DNA of 64,000 bases, from NCBI RefSeq assembly GCF_004193775.1, contig NC_041016.1, positions 43,201,522 to 43,265,521 on the forward strand, written 5' to 3'. Of the stretch, positions 36,147 to 48,830 are shown piece by piece; positions within the stretch are counted from its first letter, which is position 1; each line of letters begins with the position of its first letter. A program made the translations under genes and the position numbers. The notes beneath the pieces are model-generated. The model was not told where the DNA came from. It ran no database searches and worked only from the letters and a program-made list of their open reading frames with translations. The stretch is from Glycine soja (taxonomy: Eukaryota; Streptophyta; Magnoliopsida; Fabales; Fabaceae).

Positions 36147-37849
36147 GAATTATCATGAAACTTTTTCTTTTTTAGTTGATCTGAATTATCATGAACCTTC
36201 TACACCATTTGTGCTTCAAGCAAATTAATAAATAATTGTTTTCTTATATTTACATAGTTATCTATGTAATATGAAATTTATTTCTTACAACAGGAAAGTC
36301 TATACTCAATAAATATTATTTTTCACCAATGACGTCATTTATCTTAATAGTCAAATCCAAAAAAAAATTTATATATAAGAATTTATTTGTAAATAGTTTC
36401 AATATTTGTTAATTTTTAAATATTCACTAATGAGTTTATCTAAATTTTTAGTCAATAAAATGAGTATATTAAATTATACTTATCTTATAATTACATTTAT
36501 AACTACTATTTTTATAATTAAAAATATTACTTTTTAAACTTATGAATTTTAACAAATACCTTCTTTAAAATATATTTTTTTCATCTATGGATATAGTGAA
36601 ATATTATATTGACTTCCATAGATCTTTGATTATAATTTTTTTTTACTCAAATCCATAAACTCTAATATGGTTACCTATGTAATACACGAATATAAATATG
36701 GATTAACGTGATAAAAATTAAAATAAATAATAATTTAAAAATATAATTTTTTATATAACCAAATCAAGAAAATGTTTTGATACAAAAAAGTTTAAACATC
36801 CCAATGGATTTGTCTTAGTATATGGTTACCCAGTGATAGATTGATACAAATATGAATTAACGTAACATAAATAGATTATGTAATAATTTTAAAAATATTA
36901 TTTTTTATACTTTCAATTTGAAAAGAAAATGACAAGTGTTTTAATATAAAAATAAACATAAACTAAAATATGATAAATATCTAAGACTGTTGCAATAAAA
37001 AGCCCAAATGATTTTGTATGATACCCATAAATATAAATATCAATTAGGATAACATAAATATAATATATAATATTTTATAAAATATAATTTTTATAATTTC
37101 AAATTTAAAAAAAAAAGAATGATGCTTTGATATAAAATTTTTTTTAGACATCATTCATATAAAAGTTGTATGAATTAATTTAAATATAAATATTTTATAG
37201 TTTCTTAATATAAAAAAACACAATGATTATTAAAAAAAGTAATCATCAAAATGAATTTGTTCTAGTATGATTACCCGAGTGCATAAAGAATATAAAGATG
37301 AATTAATGCAACAAAAAAATAATATATAATTGTTTAAAAAGTATAAATTTTTATAGATTCATATTAAAAATATGAAGGATGTTTTAATATAAAGAGAAAT
37401 ATAAACATCATTCTTATAAAAAAATTTATACATTAATTTAAGTATAAATATCTAAGAGTCTCTTGACATTAAAAAAATCAATGATTATAAAAATAACTCA
37501 AATGAATTTGTCATAATATGATTACCTATGCAAGGATGGGTAAAAATATGAATTATCGAGGTTAATATCTTGTTAATTAAAAAAATTATAACAAAATTAT
37601 AAACAAATATTTGTTTTTAAATAAATTTTTCATATTTAACAATAGAAATAAAAAACTTTAAATTTATAGACAAATGAAATTTAATTCCTTTTTAATAACA
37701 ACCAATGGTATATTAATGTTTTTAATCCTGTTTTAACAATTGACGTGTAATTTCTGGGTCATCCAATAATTTTTCCTAAAAGTTTAGTTACTAATTTTCT
37801 TTAAAAACTTAAATTTTTTCCCTTTCAATGTTCTGTTAAAAATCATATT
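36147..37849. repeat. CNL 3' flank and spacer block, third copy
   Basis: Aligns with 8,299-9,330 at its start and with 1-1,080 over 36,815-37,840. Non-coding. Confidence 0.7.
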
Positions 37850-38613
37850 AAGATTCAATCATCATCATCATGAGTAATGAATCAATCATCATCACCATGA
37901 TTTATCCACCAAATATCATCATCATGTAGTATGCTTATGAAATAACTAACATCCAACTCTTTTATGACTCCAATTTTATCTTTTCCACTACAATTTCATG
38001 ATTTTAGCGTGTTAACCAGAAGGTGTAATTTTATATAAAGGAGAAAGTATAACAAAATGACACTTCATGAGTACTACTTGATAAGAAAATATATGATTAA
38101 AATACATTTATCGTTCCTAAACAGTTAACATAGTTCGGATTTAGTCCTTGGAAAAATTTGTCTTTTTTTTGTCCTTATAAACTTTAATGTGCTACTTTTT
38201 GGCTTGGAATTAAGTTTGGATAAATCTGAATCTATCTGAACCTATGTGATATTTTTTAATTTAAATTTTAAAATGCAATATAAATTTATGGGGGTTAAAA
38301 ATTGTCATAAAATCCAAAAAAAGTATAAGAATCAAAACACAATAACCCCCCCCCCCCCCCAATGTAGAAAAAAATAAAAAATAATAAAAATTAAATCCCT
38401 TTTCCCTAATAACATCGTATCATCACCATCAGACACTATAACAAACCCAAACCCAAATTCAAAAATTGGAGATCGTTAAAGATTTTCAATTGCTTGGGAA
38501 TTTTAAAGAAAAAATAGGGACTAATTGGATCTTAAGTTTGAACAATGAAGAATAACTCTTAGTATGAATCTTCACCACACTTGGTAGAGCCACCTTCGAC
38601 ATTTATTTCATTG
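37850..38613. repeat. Second copy of the ATC-repeat and poly-C spacer block
   Basis: Partner of 1,430-2,240. Homology stops at cattg (about 38,613), where this copy continues into a different sequence than the first. Confidence 0.72.
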
Positions 38614-38954
38614 AGTCCCAATTCAGCAACAACCACCCACCCCTAATCAAGAACTTCAACTCCCCGATTGCCACTCCATTAATTTCAACAATCACTTTTC
38701 CTTTATAACATCACCACTACTCAACTCCCTAAACACTCCTCTCCTATCCAACTCGTTTGCATCTCTGAGAAAAACGACTTCCCCACCATATTCTACGATG
38801 CCATATATACGAACTCTTCCACAACCCAATCTATGATCTTAAACAGAATGCAAATCCATCTATTACCCAACCAACTCACTAATGCTTCTTCTCAAGTTTC
38901 CATCCTAGACAAACCCCGATGGAGAATATTTAGTATATGCATTCACCCATGAGA
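38614..38954. other. Unrecognised, less AT-rich segment
   Basis: Composition shifts to C-rich, coding-like sequence (many ccc, acc and aac triplets), with partly open plus-strand frames. Every frame is interrupted and no family was recognised. It could be the decayed end of a host gene carried with the spacer block. Confidence 0.3.
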
Positions 38955-39356
38955 TGTTGAAATATAAACTTGATTTTGAGCCTTATTAGTCTAAAAGGTC
39001 AATTTCTAGAAACATCCTTAAGTCAAATTCTACAAGAATGTTCTAGAGAAATCCATTTTAAAAGAAAATTCTAGAGTGGCATATAGAATGATCTATAATT
39101 TATGAGTAAGATTGTATTTATGAAGAAAGTTCTAGAAAGCCATTTGTAGTCATTAGATTAAGTGTGTGTTGTCGAATTCTTAACCATTGGTTTATGAGAA
39201 GCCACTATTATAAATAGGGGTGATGTCTTAGAGTTTGTATCAAATCAAATCAAGCAAAAAATCAAGAATCATTTATACAAACAGCCTCTTCCTCTAAAAT
39301 TTCTAATCCCTCCCATTCTCAAATATTTCCTACACTTCTAAAATTTCATTCCAACA
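38955..39356 (+). repeat. Copia-type LTR (5' LTR of a decayed element)
   Basis: Starts tgttgaaatataaac and ends cattccaaca (TG...CA), followed at 39,361-39,372 by ggcattagagct, similar to a Met-tRNA primer-binding site. A TATA-like ttataaataggg at about 39,208 fits an LTR promoter. No matching 3' LTR was found in the window. Confidence 0.75.
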
Positions 39357-39407
39357 AATAGGCATTAGAGCTAGAAGGTCCTTTATAAGGAGAAGGTAAG
39401 TAGCGGC

Positions 39408-40837
39408 ATGGTTCCATTCCAAGTTCCAATGCTCAACAAGAGCAACTATGACAATAGGAGCATCAAGATGAAGACTCTCCTTGGCACACAAGATGTTTGA
39501 GAGATATAAAAAAAAAGGACACACTTAGCCAGAGAATGAAGCTAGTCTCTCTCAAACTCAAAGGGATAATTTGAGAGACTCAAGAAAGAGAGACAAGAAG
39601 GCTCTCTCTCTAATCTATCAAGGATTAGATTATGATCCTTTCGAAAAGGTTCCAAAAGCAAAGTCGGCAAAACAAGCATGTGAGAAGCTTCAAACCTTGC
39701 ACGCGGGTGAAAATCTTGTCGAGAAGGTATGTCTTCAAACATTAGGAGCCAAGTTTGAAACTTTGCATATGAAATAAGGTGAAGTCATCTCCGACTATTT
39801 CTCTAGAATTTTAGCAATCACCAATCAACTTAAGAGAAATGACAAAATGATTAATGATGTAAAAATTATGAAGAATATTCTTAGATCGTGAGATCCAAAG
39901 TTCAAACATATTGTTGCCATCGTCAAAGAAACAAAAGACTTGTAGGTTGTAACCACTGAGCAACTTTTGGGCTCATTACAAACTTATAAGGAAAATAAAA
40001 AGAAGGAGAAGGGAACCATGGAACAGCTACTCAAGATGAAACTTTATTCAACCATAAAAGATTGTAGTCACAATATTAGAAGTCAACAAGGGCAAGGTTG
40101 TGGTGGAGATCAAGGAAAAGGATAAGGTCGTGGACAAGGACAAAGCTAGGGGCAGTTCAAGATCAAGGTATAACAAGTCAAATGTGAAATGTTACAATTG
40201 TGAGAAATTTGGTCATTATGCTTCTTAATGTAGAGCTCATAGCAACAATAGAGTCAAAGAAAAGGAAAACTAAATTGAAGAAAGAAGTAAAGAAGGTGAC
40301 CATTTATTGATGACTTGCACGATTTTTGAAAGAAGCAAATACAATAGATGATACCTGAACACCGGTGCAAGCAATCATATGTGCGGAAAAAGATCATGTT
40401 GGTGGAGCTAGGTGAATTGGTGAGCGAAAATATGATCTTTGGAGAAGAATCCAAGATACAAGTGAAAGGAAGGTAATATTCTTATCCGTTTGAAGAATGG
40501 TGACCATCAATTCATCTCAAATGTATTATATATGTGCCAAATATAAAAATTAATATCTTGAGCTTGGGGAAATTCCTAGAGAGTGGTCTTGAGACAAAAG
40601 CCATGAGATTCGATCATGGAGGAGAATTTACAATTAATGAATTTCAAAAGTATTTTGAAGATCATGAAATTTGATGACCCTTAATGGGTTCCCGCAAGCA
40701 AAATGGAGTGGCAGAAAGGAAGAATAGACAATCTTAGACATGGCGAGGAGTATGCTTAAGAGCAAAAGACTTCCAAAAGATATTTTGTGTGGAAGTAGTG
40801 GCTTGTGCAGTTTATCTTTCCACCCACCTCTAATCAG
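39408..40837 (+). pseudogene. Decayed copia gag-pol, 5' part
   Basis: Starts with the gag motif VPFQVPMLNKSNYDNRSIKM (ATG 39,408), then a gag core broken by several stops and frame changes. A zinc knuckle follows at about 40,188 (KCYNCEKFGHYAS, stop, then C). The protease is at about 40,350 (YLNTGASNHM, with the catalytic Asp of DTGAS replaced by Asn). A shrunken integrase follows (DHGGEF at about 40,615; QNGVAERKNRQ at about 40,700; VACAVYLSTH at about 40,815). Reverse transcriptase and RNase H are missing. Clearly dead. Confidence 0.82.
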
Positions 40838-40872
40838 GCCTCACCATGAGAACCCTGAGGTTCAAGCTGGAG
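40838..40872 (+). pseudogene. Short retroelement fragment left of LTR A
   Basis: Reads into the same frame as 50,979-51,117 once LTR A and one TSD copy are removed (...FKLE joined to DYDSEISTNE...). The lineage is unresolved; it may or may not belong to the copia remnant before it. Confidence 0.5.
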
Positions 40873-43583
40873 TGTAATATCCCAATTTTCGTAAACTAAT
40901 TTAAAAATGATTTTTTATTTGTAAATAAATAGAGTTTAAGAAAAAAAATGATGAGGTTTTATAATTAAATAAATAAGGGAAATTAACTTTATTAATTAAA
41001 ATAATGATTTGAGAGAAAATAAAAAAGGTATTTTATTATTCATTTGATGGAGAATAAAATAGATTTTTTCATAAAATAATAAAAATAAATAAATAGAGTA
41101 AATAATAGGTCGTGAATACCCTTAGCTACAAATAGAAAAATGTTAAGTTAGTTTTCAGACTGACTCCTCAGCCGCTTCCTCCGCCTCTCAATTTCGTTTT
41201 CCCTTCTCAACCTCTCTTTTCCAAAGACCGCCAAACATGTCTCAGAAAAATGATGATCTCGGACTCATTCACCGTTGGATCGTCTTGAAATTTAAGCAAT
41301 AGGTTCGCAACCCAATTCCGAGCATTCTCACCATTGGAAATTTCAAAATCATGTCTGGGCTTAGAGGAATACCTTTCGCATTGTAGCCTTTTATTTTTCC
41401 ATAGAAACCCAGAATTGTCTCGGTGAAACTACAATCCTGGATTCGTTAACCGTTGGATTGTATTAAAATTTGTATATGCTGTTTGAAATTCAATTGTGCA
41501 CATTTTCACCATTGGGATTTGCGAGATAATATTCGTGGAGGGAGAAAAATGAATTGCATGAAGATAGTACAAATGGAGGCTTCAATCCCTTCTCATTCTC
41601 TCTAACGTTCGGGAACCCTATCAGAGAGTAACCAGAGGAATCTCAGGAACTTGTTAGAGATGTGTCTATCACTGTCGAAAGACACGTGAGTCCGCTTAGA
41701 GGTAAGGGATGAATTTATCGCAATTGAGAGTTAGAATGAACATGTGTTGAGATCCTTAGAGAACTAAATTTGTGTTTATTTTGAGATATTTATTGAATTA
41801 TAATTTTCCCTTTATGATTATAAATACAATATTATTGTGTTCTATGTACCAATTGATGCCCTGATGAGAATTGATCGATAAACTTGAATGCTCTTGATGT
41901 CTTTGTGTTTAACCCATGATTTTGATATAATTGTGAGAAACTATTTCAAGGGTTTTACACCCCATGTTGTGATAAAATCTTTTGTAGAAATTGTTATGTT
42001 GAGGTTATGAAATGATGATTTAAACTGTGAGTATGTGATAAATTGAACATGTGACGGATGCTAAAATACATGTGTATTGAGATGATATGTGTGTATTAAG
42101 TTATGAACTATGAACTGTACAATCATACAATTGTAAGATCCTTTAAGGGCAACGAGTATTGTGATGAGATCCACTGTGGAAACCCGACGAGTTAAAATGA
42201 TTTTGAAAACAATTGAGTAGTTAAGTGTATTGCATAGTTCATAGGTAAAGTGAATATGATTTATGAGATGTGATAACATGCTATTTTGATATTATACCAT
42301 TATGGTTGAGATCAAATGTATGTGATAAATTGTGTATGTATGTGATGTAACATTCCAATTTTTTATAAATAAATTTAAAAAGCTTTTTAGTAAATAAATA
42401 AATAAATATAGAGCAAATAATAGGCTGAGTACCCTAGGTATAAATAGCTATGTTAAGTCAGGTGCCTCCTCTTGGCCTCATTTTCGTTTTTCCCTTTCTC
42501 TTCTCAAAACCCTTTCTTTTTCCCGTAGTCCACCAAACTTGTCTCAGAAAAATGACAATCTCGGACTCATTTACCGTTGGATCGTCGTGAAATTTTAGCA
42601 GCACGTTCGCAACCCAATTCCGAGAATTCTCACCATTGGGAATTGTAAAAACATGTCATATCTAAGAGCAATACCCTTCGCACCGTAGCTTTCTCTTTTC
42701 CCACAGAAACCCAAAACAGTCTCAGTAAAACTACGACCCCAGTTTCAATATTAGATTTTCATAAAATTTGGATATGTTGTTCGAAATTCAATTGCGCACA
42801 CTTTCACCGTTGGGATTTGCGTGATAATATTCGTGGAGGGAGAAAAAGGAATCGCATGAAGATCGTATAAGTGGAGGCTTCAATCTCTTCTCCGTCTCTC
42901 TAACGTTTGGGAATTCTATCGGGACAGTCGGAAAAATAACTGGAGGAATCTCAGGGAACCGCTAGAGATGCTGCTATTGCTGGCTGAAGACACATTAGCC
43001 CGCTCAGAGGTAAGGGATGAGTTATTCACAATTGAGGATTAGTGAGAACATGTGTAGGGATCCTTAGAAATATCAATTGGAATGAGTTTTGGGGTGTTTT
43101 TGCAATTTTCATTTTATCCTTATAATTATTACAGTGAATTATATATGTTTGACAGACCAATTGTTGTGAAATTGATATGCTATTGTGTTGAGTGTGAACC
43201 CTATAAATCGAGCAATTTTCTAATTAATATGAATTGATGAAATAAAGTAAGGAAAAATTTAGAGAGAGATATTGATTTTGTATTTTCTCTTTTTCTTGCT
43301 TTTTAGGTTTTTATATATAATTTTAAAAAATTAATATCATAATTGAAATTGACCAAAGTGTTCATATAATTATTTTAGAATTTGTGCATTGAAAGCTTAC
43401 TTTGAAATTTGTAGAGTGAATAGGCAATTTAGTCCCTGAGATTGTATCCATTTTGCATATTAGTCCCTGACTTAATATTAAATTCAAAATAGTCCCTATC
43501 TTTACATAAGTGTTGCAAAATAGTCCTTCCGTTAAATTTTAAAGTAACATCGTTAGTGAGGTTAATTTTAGTGCCACGTGGAC

Positions 43584-45966
43584 TGTAACAGCCGTAAATT
43601 TCAATAAGTAATTAAGAAATTAATAAATTAATAAATAAATAAATAAGTAAAAAAAAAATAATTATTAGGTCATAAATTCCCACTATATAAGCCTAATGTT
43701 AACCTAGAGCAGCTTTTTAGAAAACACATTCTGTTCCTTACTTCTTTTCTGACGCACAAGAACCCTAATAGAGCAACCAGAGGAGGAGCTCTAGAGAGCA
43801 CCAGAGACGCCACCATTGCTAGCAGAGAACATTTAAGCGACTACATCGAGGTAAGGGATGAGTTACTCACGCTTGGGGATTAGAATGAACATGTGTAGAG
43901 ATCCCTAGAGGATCAATTTTTGGGTTATTTTGGGGTGTTTATGAATTTAATTATGTTTTCATGTTTAATCGCGGATTGAGTGTGTTTGATGAACCAATTG
44001 GTGTTCTGTTGCGAGTTTGTTGTAGAATTGATGTGTTCCTGTGTTAGGTGTGTACCTTAGGAATTAGAATTCTTTATAATTAGCATAAAAATTGTGTGGT
44101 GGTGATTTTGTTTATACCGTATATGTTGGCCTTTCAATCTTGTTCTTTTTTTTTTTATCACACCGCAATGTATACGTGTACATATATATTGATACTATTT
44201 TTTTTACAAACTTTATATTTTATTTCACGTGGGTGATTTCTCGTCATGAAATTCGTATGTGTAGGGATTATTGGATAATTGAATTGGCTAAAATCATTTA
44301 AAGAAATTAACTTAAGTTGTATTCACATTGTAATTAGGCATTTTCTCGATGTTGGTAACTTAGTTGAAATATATGTAGAATATAAGTATACATGTTGTTC
44401 ATAGAAATCAATATGAGTATATATTTTATTGTTATATATAATTTGTATATACTTACTGATATATTTGATATTATTGTGATTATTTTATATTAATATATAT
44501 TTAATACTTTTTATATGTTATATATATATATATATACATATATATTGAATATAATATTCTTATATATATATTTTACGTGTATTTTATAGTTATTTGTTTA
44601 TAAGCCTTGAAGTTAAATATTGTATGTTATTATTATTATGATACATTGTTATTTAATTGTTGAGTATATTTTGTAATTAGTTAAAGTGTGAAATATTAAA
44701 CTCTAGACATGAAATATGGTTGTGAATAAGCGTGTAATTGATATTTGTAGTGATATTACTTGTCATGTGAGTTATGAGTTATACAGTAACCCGACCAGTG
44801 TTTACCTTGAGAGAACTTTTATGCGCAGTGTTAAAGGAAATTGTAGGATTCCTAGTTAGGATCCTGAAGGGTTAAACTATAGCGCAATTTGTTAAATATG
44901 TTTGAAATATAAGAGTGAGGTCATGGGTATTATGTAACTCATAAACAGTGTCTGTGTGAAAAAAATATATATTTTAGGGGTTGGACCTGAATCAGGAAGG
45001 TGAGGCCCAAACAGATTCTTCGGAGTCTAGGCCTTGGGGGTAAAGATACTCGGTTTGAGTGCTCCTTTAAGCCCATGTTGATCCCATGTGGTTGGGGCAT
45101 TCTCGCAAAACAGAGTAACCTTGACTGGTCACCTTATGATGTTACTTAGTGAGAGTGACCGAGTATACCCATTGTGTGGTGTGCTTTGTCATGTACTCCT
45201 AAGCGCCCCAGTGTTGTTTTTCACTGACATGAGTACCACATTGCATATAGGCTTGAGTTTTAGTATAATTGTTGCATAACGCTTGTGTTTGAATTTCATT
45301 GAGTTAACAATTGTGGTTGATGTTATTTTATGGAGTGTGTAAACTTGAATGGACGTGAATAATGTGTGCGATTTTGTGCAGTAATGTTATTTATATAAAT
45401 TCAGCTTTAAGTATTATATGTTTCACATGCTCTAATGTTTTATTATATACGAATGCGATAACTCACTCCCGGTGTGTGTTTGTGTTTGGGCTGATTGCCA
45501 CTTTGTTTCAGGTGAGCCTTCATATGATGAATCACATGGTAGAGATGGAGAGAATTAGTCTGTGACAGGGATATGCTCTGATAAGTGTGACATTGGGACA
45601 TAGGATTTTACTTTGCATATTATGATTTTCATATGTTATGATTTACTGAATGATACAATCACGTTATACTTTTCTACTTTTGTTTCTTTTATTATTTATT
45701 TAGAGTGGACGACCTTGTTTTGAGCCGGAATAATCTTACCTTTTATTTATATATATAAAAAAATTCTATTATGTTTTCACTAAGCGGATGTGGACCTTTA
45801 TCCTTTTGAATTGATTTAAATTAAATGTGTTTAAAAAGAAAAAATATTAATTAATTTTGCATGTTTTTTTCCTTCTTTTATTATTATGTGTTTATAATCT
45901 TTTAAATAAATTTTGTATGATTTATTTAATTAGTTAGTTAAAATTGTAAGGGTAGAGGGTGTCACA
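43584..45966 (+). mobile_element. Solo LTR C of the large-LTR family, inside the TIR of the DNA element
   Basis: 2,383 bp starting tgtaacagccgtaaa and ending gtagagggtgtcaca, with exact TSD tggac (43,579-43,583 and 45,967-45,971). The gap-free right arm at 47,776-47,850 confirms that the left arm was continuous before insertion. It lacks the 'ggactcattcaccgttggat' region found in A, B and E, so it is a distinct subtype. Confidence 0.9.
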
Positions 45967-46189
45967 TGGACTATCCAACGTGGCACTAAAGGATGACGTG
46001 GCATGACACGTGGACGTGCCTCCTAAAAGATGTCACGTCATTTGATGATAACAAAATGAGTAAATAGGCAATTTAGTCCCTGACTTTGTACCTCTGTTGC
46101 ATATTAGTCCCTAACTTAATGAAAAATTCAAAATAGTCCATATCTTTTGCATAAGTGTTGCAAAATAGTCTTTTACTTAAAAGATGCTA

Positions 46190-46380
46190 GAAATCGTGCT
46201 TAAAGTATCCATGCATTGCAAAGGTTGTGCCTTGCACGATTTCTGGCGGCGCAGATTCCTCCTTGGATTCCTTATTATCTTTTGATTCCTCTAATTTTTT
46301 CTCTTCTTCTTTCTTTTCTTCTTCATTTGCTTTTTTCTCCTCCACTTTGTTTTCCTCTGATTTTTTCTCTTCCTATTTAA
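46190..46380. pseudogene. Captured HIPP (heavy-metal-associated domain) gene fragment, internally inverted
   Basis: The minus strand 46,380-46,232 encodes a Lys/Glu-rich stretch ending ESAPPEIV, as found just before the metal-binding domain of heavy-metal-associated isoprenylated plant proteins. The plus strand 46,190-46,231 encodes EIVLKVSMHCKGCA, the start of that domain with its M-x-C-x-x-C metal site. The two halves belong consecutively on one strand, so the second is inverted about the junction, flanked by agaaatcgtgc and its reverse complement. The fragment is too short to work as a metallochaperone. Family recognised from the MHCxGCA motif and the acidic-basic linker. Confidence 0.7.
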
Positions 46381-46693
46381 AACACACACAAAAAAAAATC
46401 AAAACCCGGAATGATACATTGATGGTAATTGAAGAGAAAAAAAAAAGAGGAAAAGAGAATGGTTATGCAGGCCTCACCCATTGGTGTTGACGACTATAGA
46501 GATATGGTTGTTGTTGTGGAGTTTTGGTTCTTTTTATTTGTGCAAGTGTGTGTGGGTTCTTTTTCATATATATGCCTCAATTGGTTCAGAACCATCAAAT
46601 TTGAAAAAGCCACTCATTCTATCATCATCAAATGACGTGGCACTAAAATTGACCTCACTAACAGCGTTACTTTAAAATTTAATGGAAGGACTA
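46381..46693. other. Core of the DNA element right of the HIPP fragment
   Basis: About 46,620-46,693 is a further inverted-arm copy (gacgtggcactaaaattgac...ggaaggacta). The part before it is a purine-rich and then T-rich filler with no recognised gene. Confidence 0.5.
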
Positions 46694-47575
46694 TGATACA
46701 ATCCTACCCCGCAAGGGCATTGGATAGAAAACTCTAAGTAGATTGGGCCAGAGATGCAAGAGAAGGCTCTAGCGTTCTTATGAGCCTTAGGGTAGATTTC
46801 GGGCCCATGGGCTAAGTACGAGCCCATTTATCTTTGTAAATATTAGATTAAGGTTTCATTATTTTTGGGCCTTGTATTTAGGGCTCCATAATGTAGCTAG
46901 GGTACCCTAGAAATATAGGATTTTTTAGCCCTTGTATTTTAGGGCACCTAGACTAGTTTTTGTATTAGGGGTAGTTTTGTAATTTCACATGCACTAATTG
47001 GATTTTTGATGTGTGTGGTTGGAAATAAATTTAATTGAATTGGTAGAAACCCAATCCAATTAAATTTTAGAGGGGGAGGTGAGCATTTGCTTACTACACC
47101 CCATTGCCACATCATATAGTCACACTTTGTGCATGTCCTTCATGCTTTTCATGCCTCATGACACCTAAGCACACTTAGTGGAGAATCTTGGAATTGATCT
47201 TGGATTAGTGGGCTGAACCATAACTAAAATTCACTAATCATAGTTAGTGAAATTTTGGCTCCAAAGTTTGGCTCCACAAATTAAATTTCAAATTCAAGTG
47301 AAATTTGAATTTCCCTCCAATTTTGTGTGACACTTAGGCTATAAATAGAGGTCATGTGTGTGCATTTTTTTCAACTTTGATCATTTGAATATTAAATTTC
47401 AGATTTCAAAGCTCATTTGGAGCACAAAATTTCGTGCTCTTCTCTCCCTCTCCCTTCATTCATCTCCTTCTTCCTCCAAGCTCTTATCCATGGTCTCCTA
47501 TGGTGGTGAGCTTCTTCTAGACTCATCTTCTCCTTGAAGTGGCGTCTCCTCTCTCTCTTCCTTTCTCCATTATTA
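46694..47575 (+). mobile_element. 882-bp solo LTR, unrelated to the large family
   Basis: Starts tgatacaatccta and ends ccattatta, flanked by gacta (46,689-46,693 and 47,576-47,580). Without it and one TSD copy, the arm reads ggactattttgcaat, as in the sister arm. Internally it has a TATA-like ctataaataga (about 47,339) and a pyrimidine-rich end, as in plant LTRs. The end TATTA instead of TATCA suggests one substitution. Confidence 0.75.
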
Positions 47576-48679
47576 GACTATTTTGCAATACTTATGCAAA
47601 AGATAGGGACTATTTTGAATTTTTCATTAAGTTAGGGACTAATATACAACAGGGGTACAAAGTCAGGGACTAAATTGCCTATTTACTCGTTTTGTTATCA
47701 TCGAATGACGTGGCATCTTTTAAGAGGCACGTCCACGTGTCATGCCACGTCATCCTTTAGTGCCATGTTGAATAGTCCATGTGGCACTAAAATTGACCTC
47801 ACTAACGACGTTACTTTAAAATTTAACAAAATGACTATTTTGCAACACTTATGCAAAGATATGGACTATTTTGAATTTAATATTAAGTTAGGGACTACTA
47901 TGCAAAATGGGAACAATCTCAGGGACGAAATTGCCTATTCACTTAAATTTGTGATTCAATATGATGTATGCTAGTTTATATATATAGAGGTAGTTATTTA
48001 TATTAATAATTTATGTAAATAATATTGTAGAGTGTTATAGTATGATTCCAAAAATTATTAAGTGTTGGAGTTTGAGAATATTATGGTTAAATTTGATGAG
48101 CATGTGTATGTTGTACCTTATGAATATCATTAGGAATGTTATGAGATGGTTGATGTGATGTTATGAGATGTTAAAGTGTGGACATGATATTCGATTGTGA
48201 ATAAGTGGACGTGTTTAATACTTGATGTTACATTAATTATATTGTGAGCTATGAATTATACAATAACCCGACCAGTGTTTATGCGCAATGTTAAAGAGAA
48301 AGTGTAGGTTGCTAGTTAGGAACCAGTGTTAAATTGTAGCGCAATTGTGTTAAATATGTTTGAAACATGAGTGTGAGGTCGTGGTATTGTATAATTCATG
48401 AGCAGTGCTTATAAATGAAATATGTGATGAATTGTGGAATAATATGTTGCCTTGAGATTATAATATTGTTATTGAGATTGAGTAAAAGTGTAAAGTAGAA
48501 CAAGTGTTGAATTGTGAGATACGTGAAAACATGTGATGGTGGATTGTGACATTATGAGATGTGAAATTGTGAATGAGTTTTGGTCGTGAATAAGTGTGTG
48601 ATTAACTCTTGATGTGACATTATTGGTGTTGTAAGTTGTGAATTGTACAATAACCCGACTAGTGTTATCTTGAGAAAAG

Positions 48680-48830
48680 TGTAAATGCGTAGTGTTAAAG
48701 AGAAAATGTAGGTTTCCTATTTAGGAATCGGTGTTAAAGAGAAAGTGTAGGTTTCCTATTTAGGAATCAGTGTTAAAGAGAAAGTGTAGGTTTCCTATTT
48801 AGGAACCAATGTCAAATTGTAGCACAATAT
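48680..48830 (+). repeat. 39-bp tandem repeat in LTR B (about three units)
   Basis: The unit starts gtgttaaagagaaagtgtag and ends atttaggaatca or a near variant. LTR E has about two units (57,610-57,690, reverse strand). LTR D has a related diverged pair (55,158-55,275). Confidence 0.88.

Larger units (their letters stand above)
43413..47944. mobile_element. Long-TIR DNA transposon (MULE-like, gene-carrying) in LTR B
   Basis: Flanked by aaatttgt on both sides (43,405-43,412 and 47,945-47,952). LTR E preserves the empty site. The arms are about 365 bp: left 43,413-43,583 plus 45,972-46,170; right about 47,576-47,944. They share gtgaataggcaattt ends and agtccctga blocks. Each arm contains a second internal copy of the terminal motif (gagtaaataggc at 46,058; reverse at 47,688). 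Two solo LTRs inserted later. An 8-9 bp TSD and long TIRs fit Mutator; no transposase is present. The core carries a host gene fragment, as in Pack-MULEs. Confidence 0.72.

Noticed and set aside
46227..46490. Plus-strand Ser/Phe-rich frame
   Set aside because: Antisense of the Lys/Glu-rich HIPP linker; the coding signal is on the minus strand.
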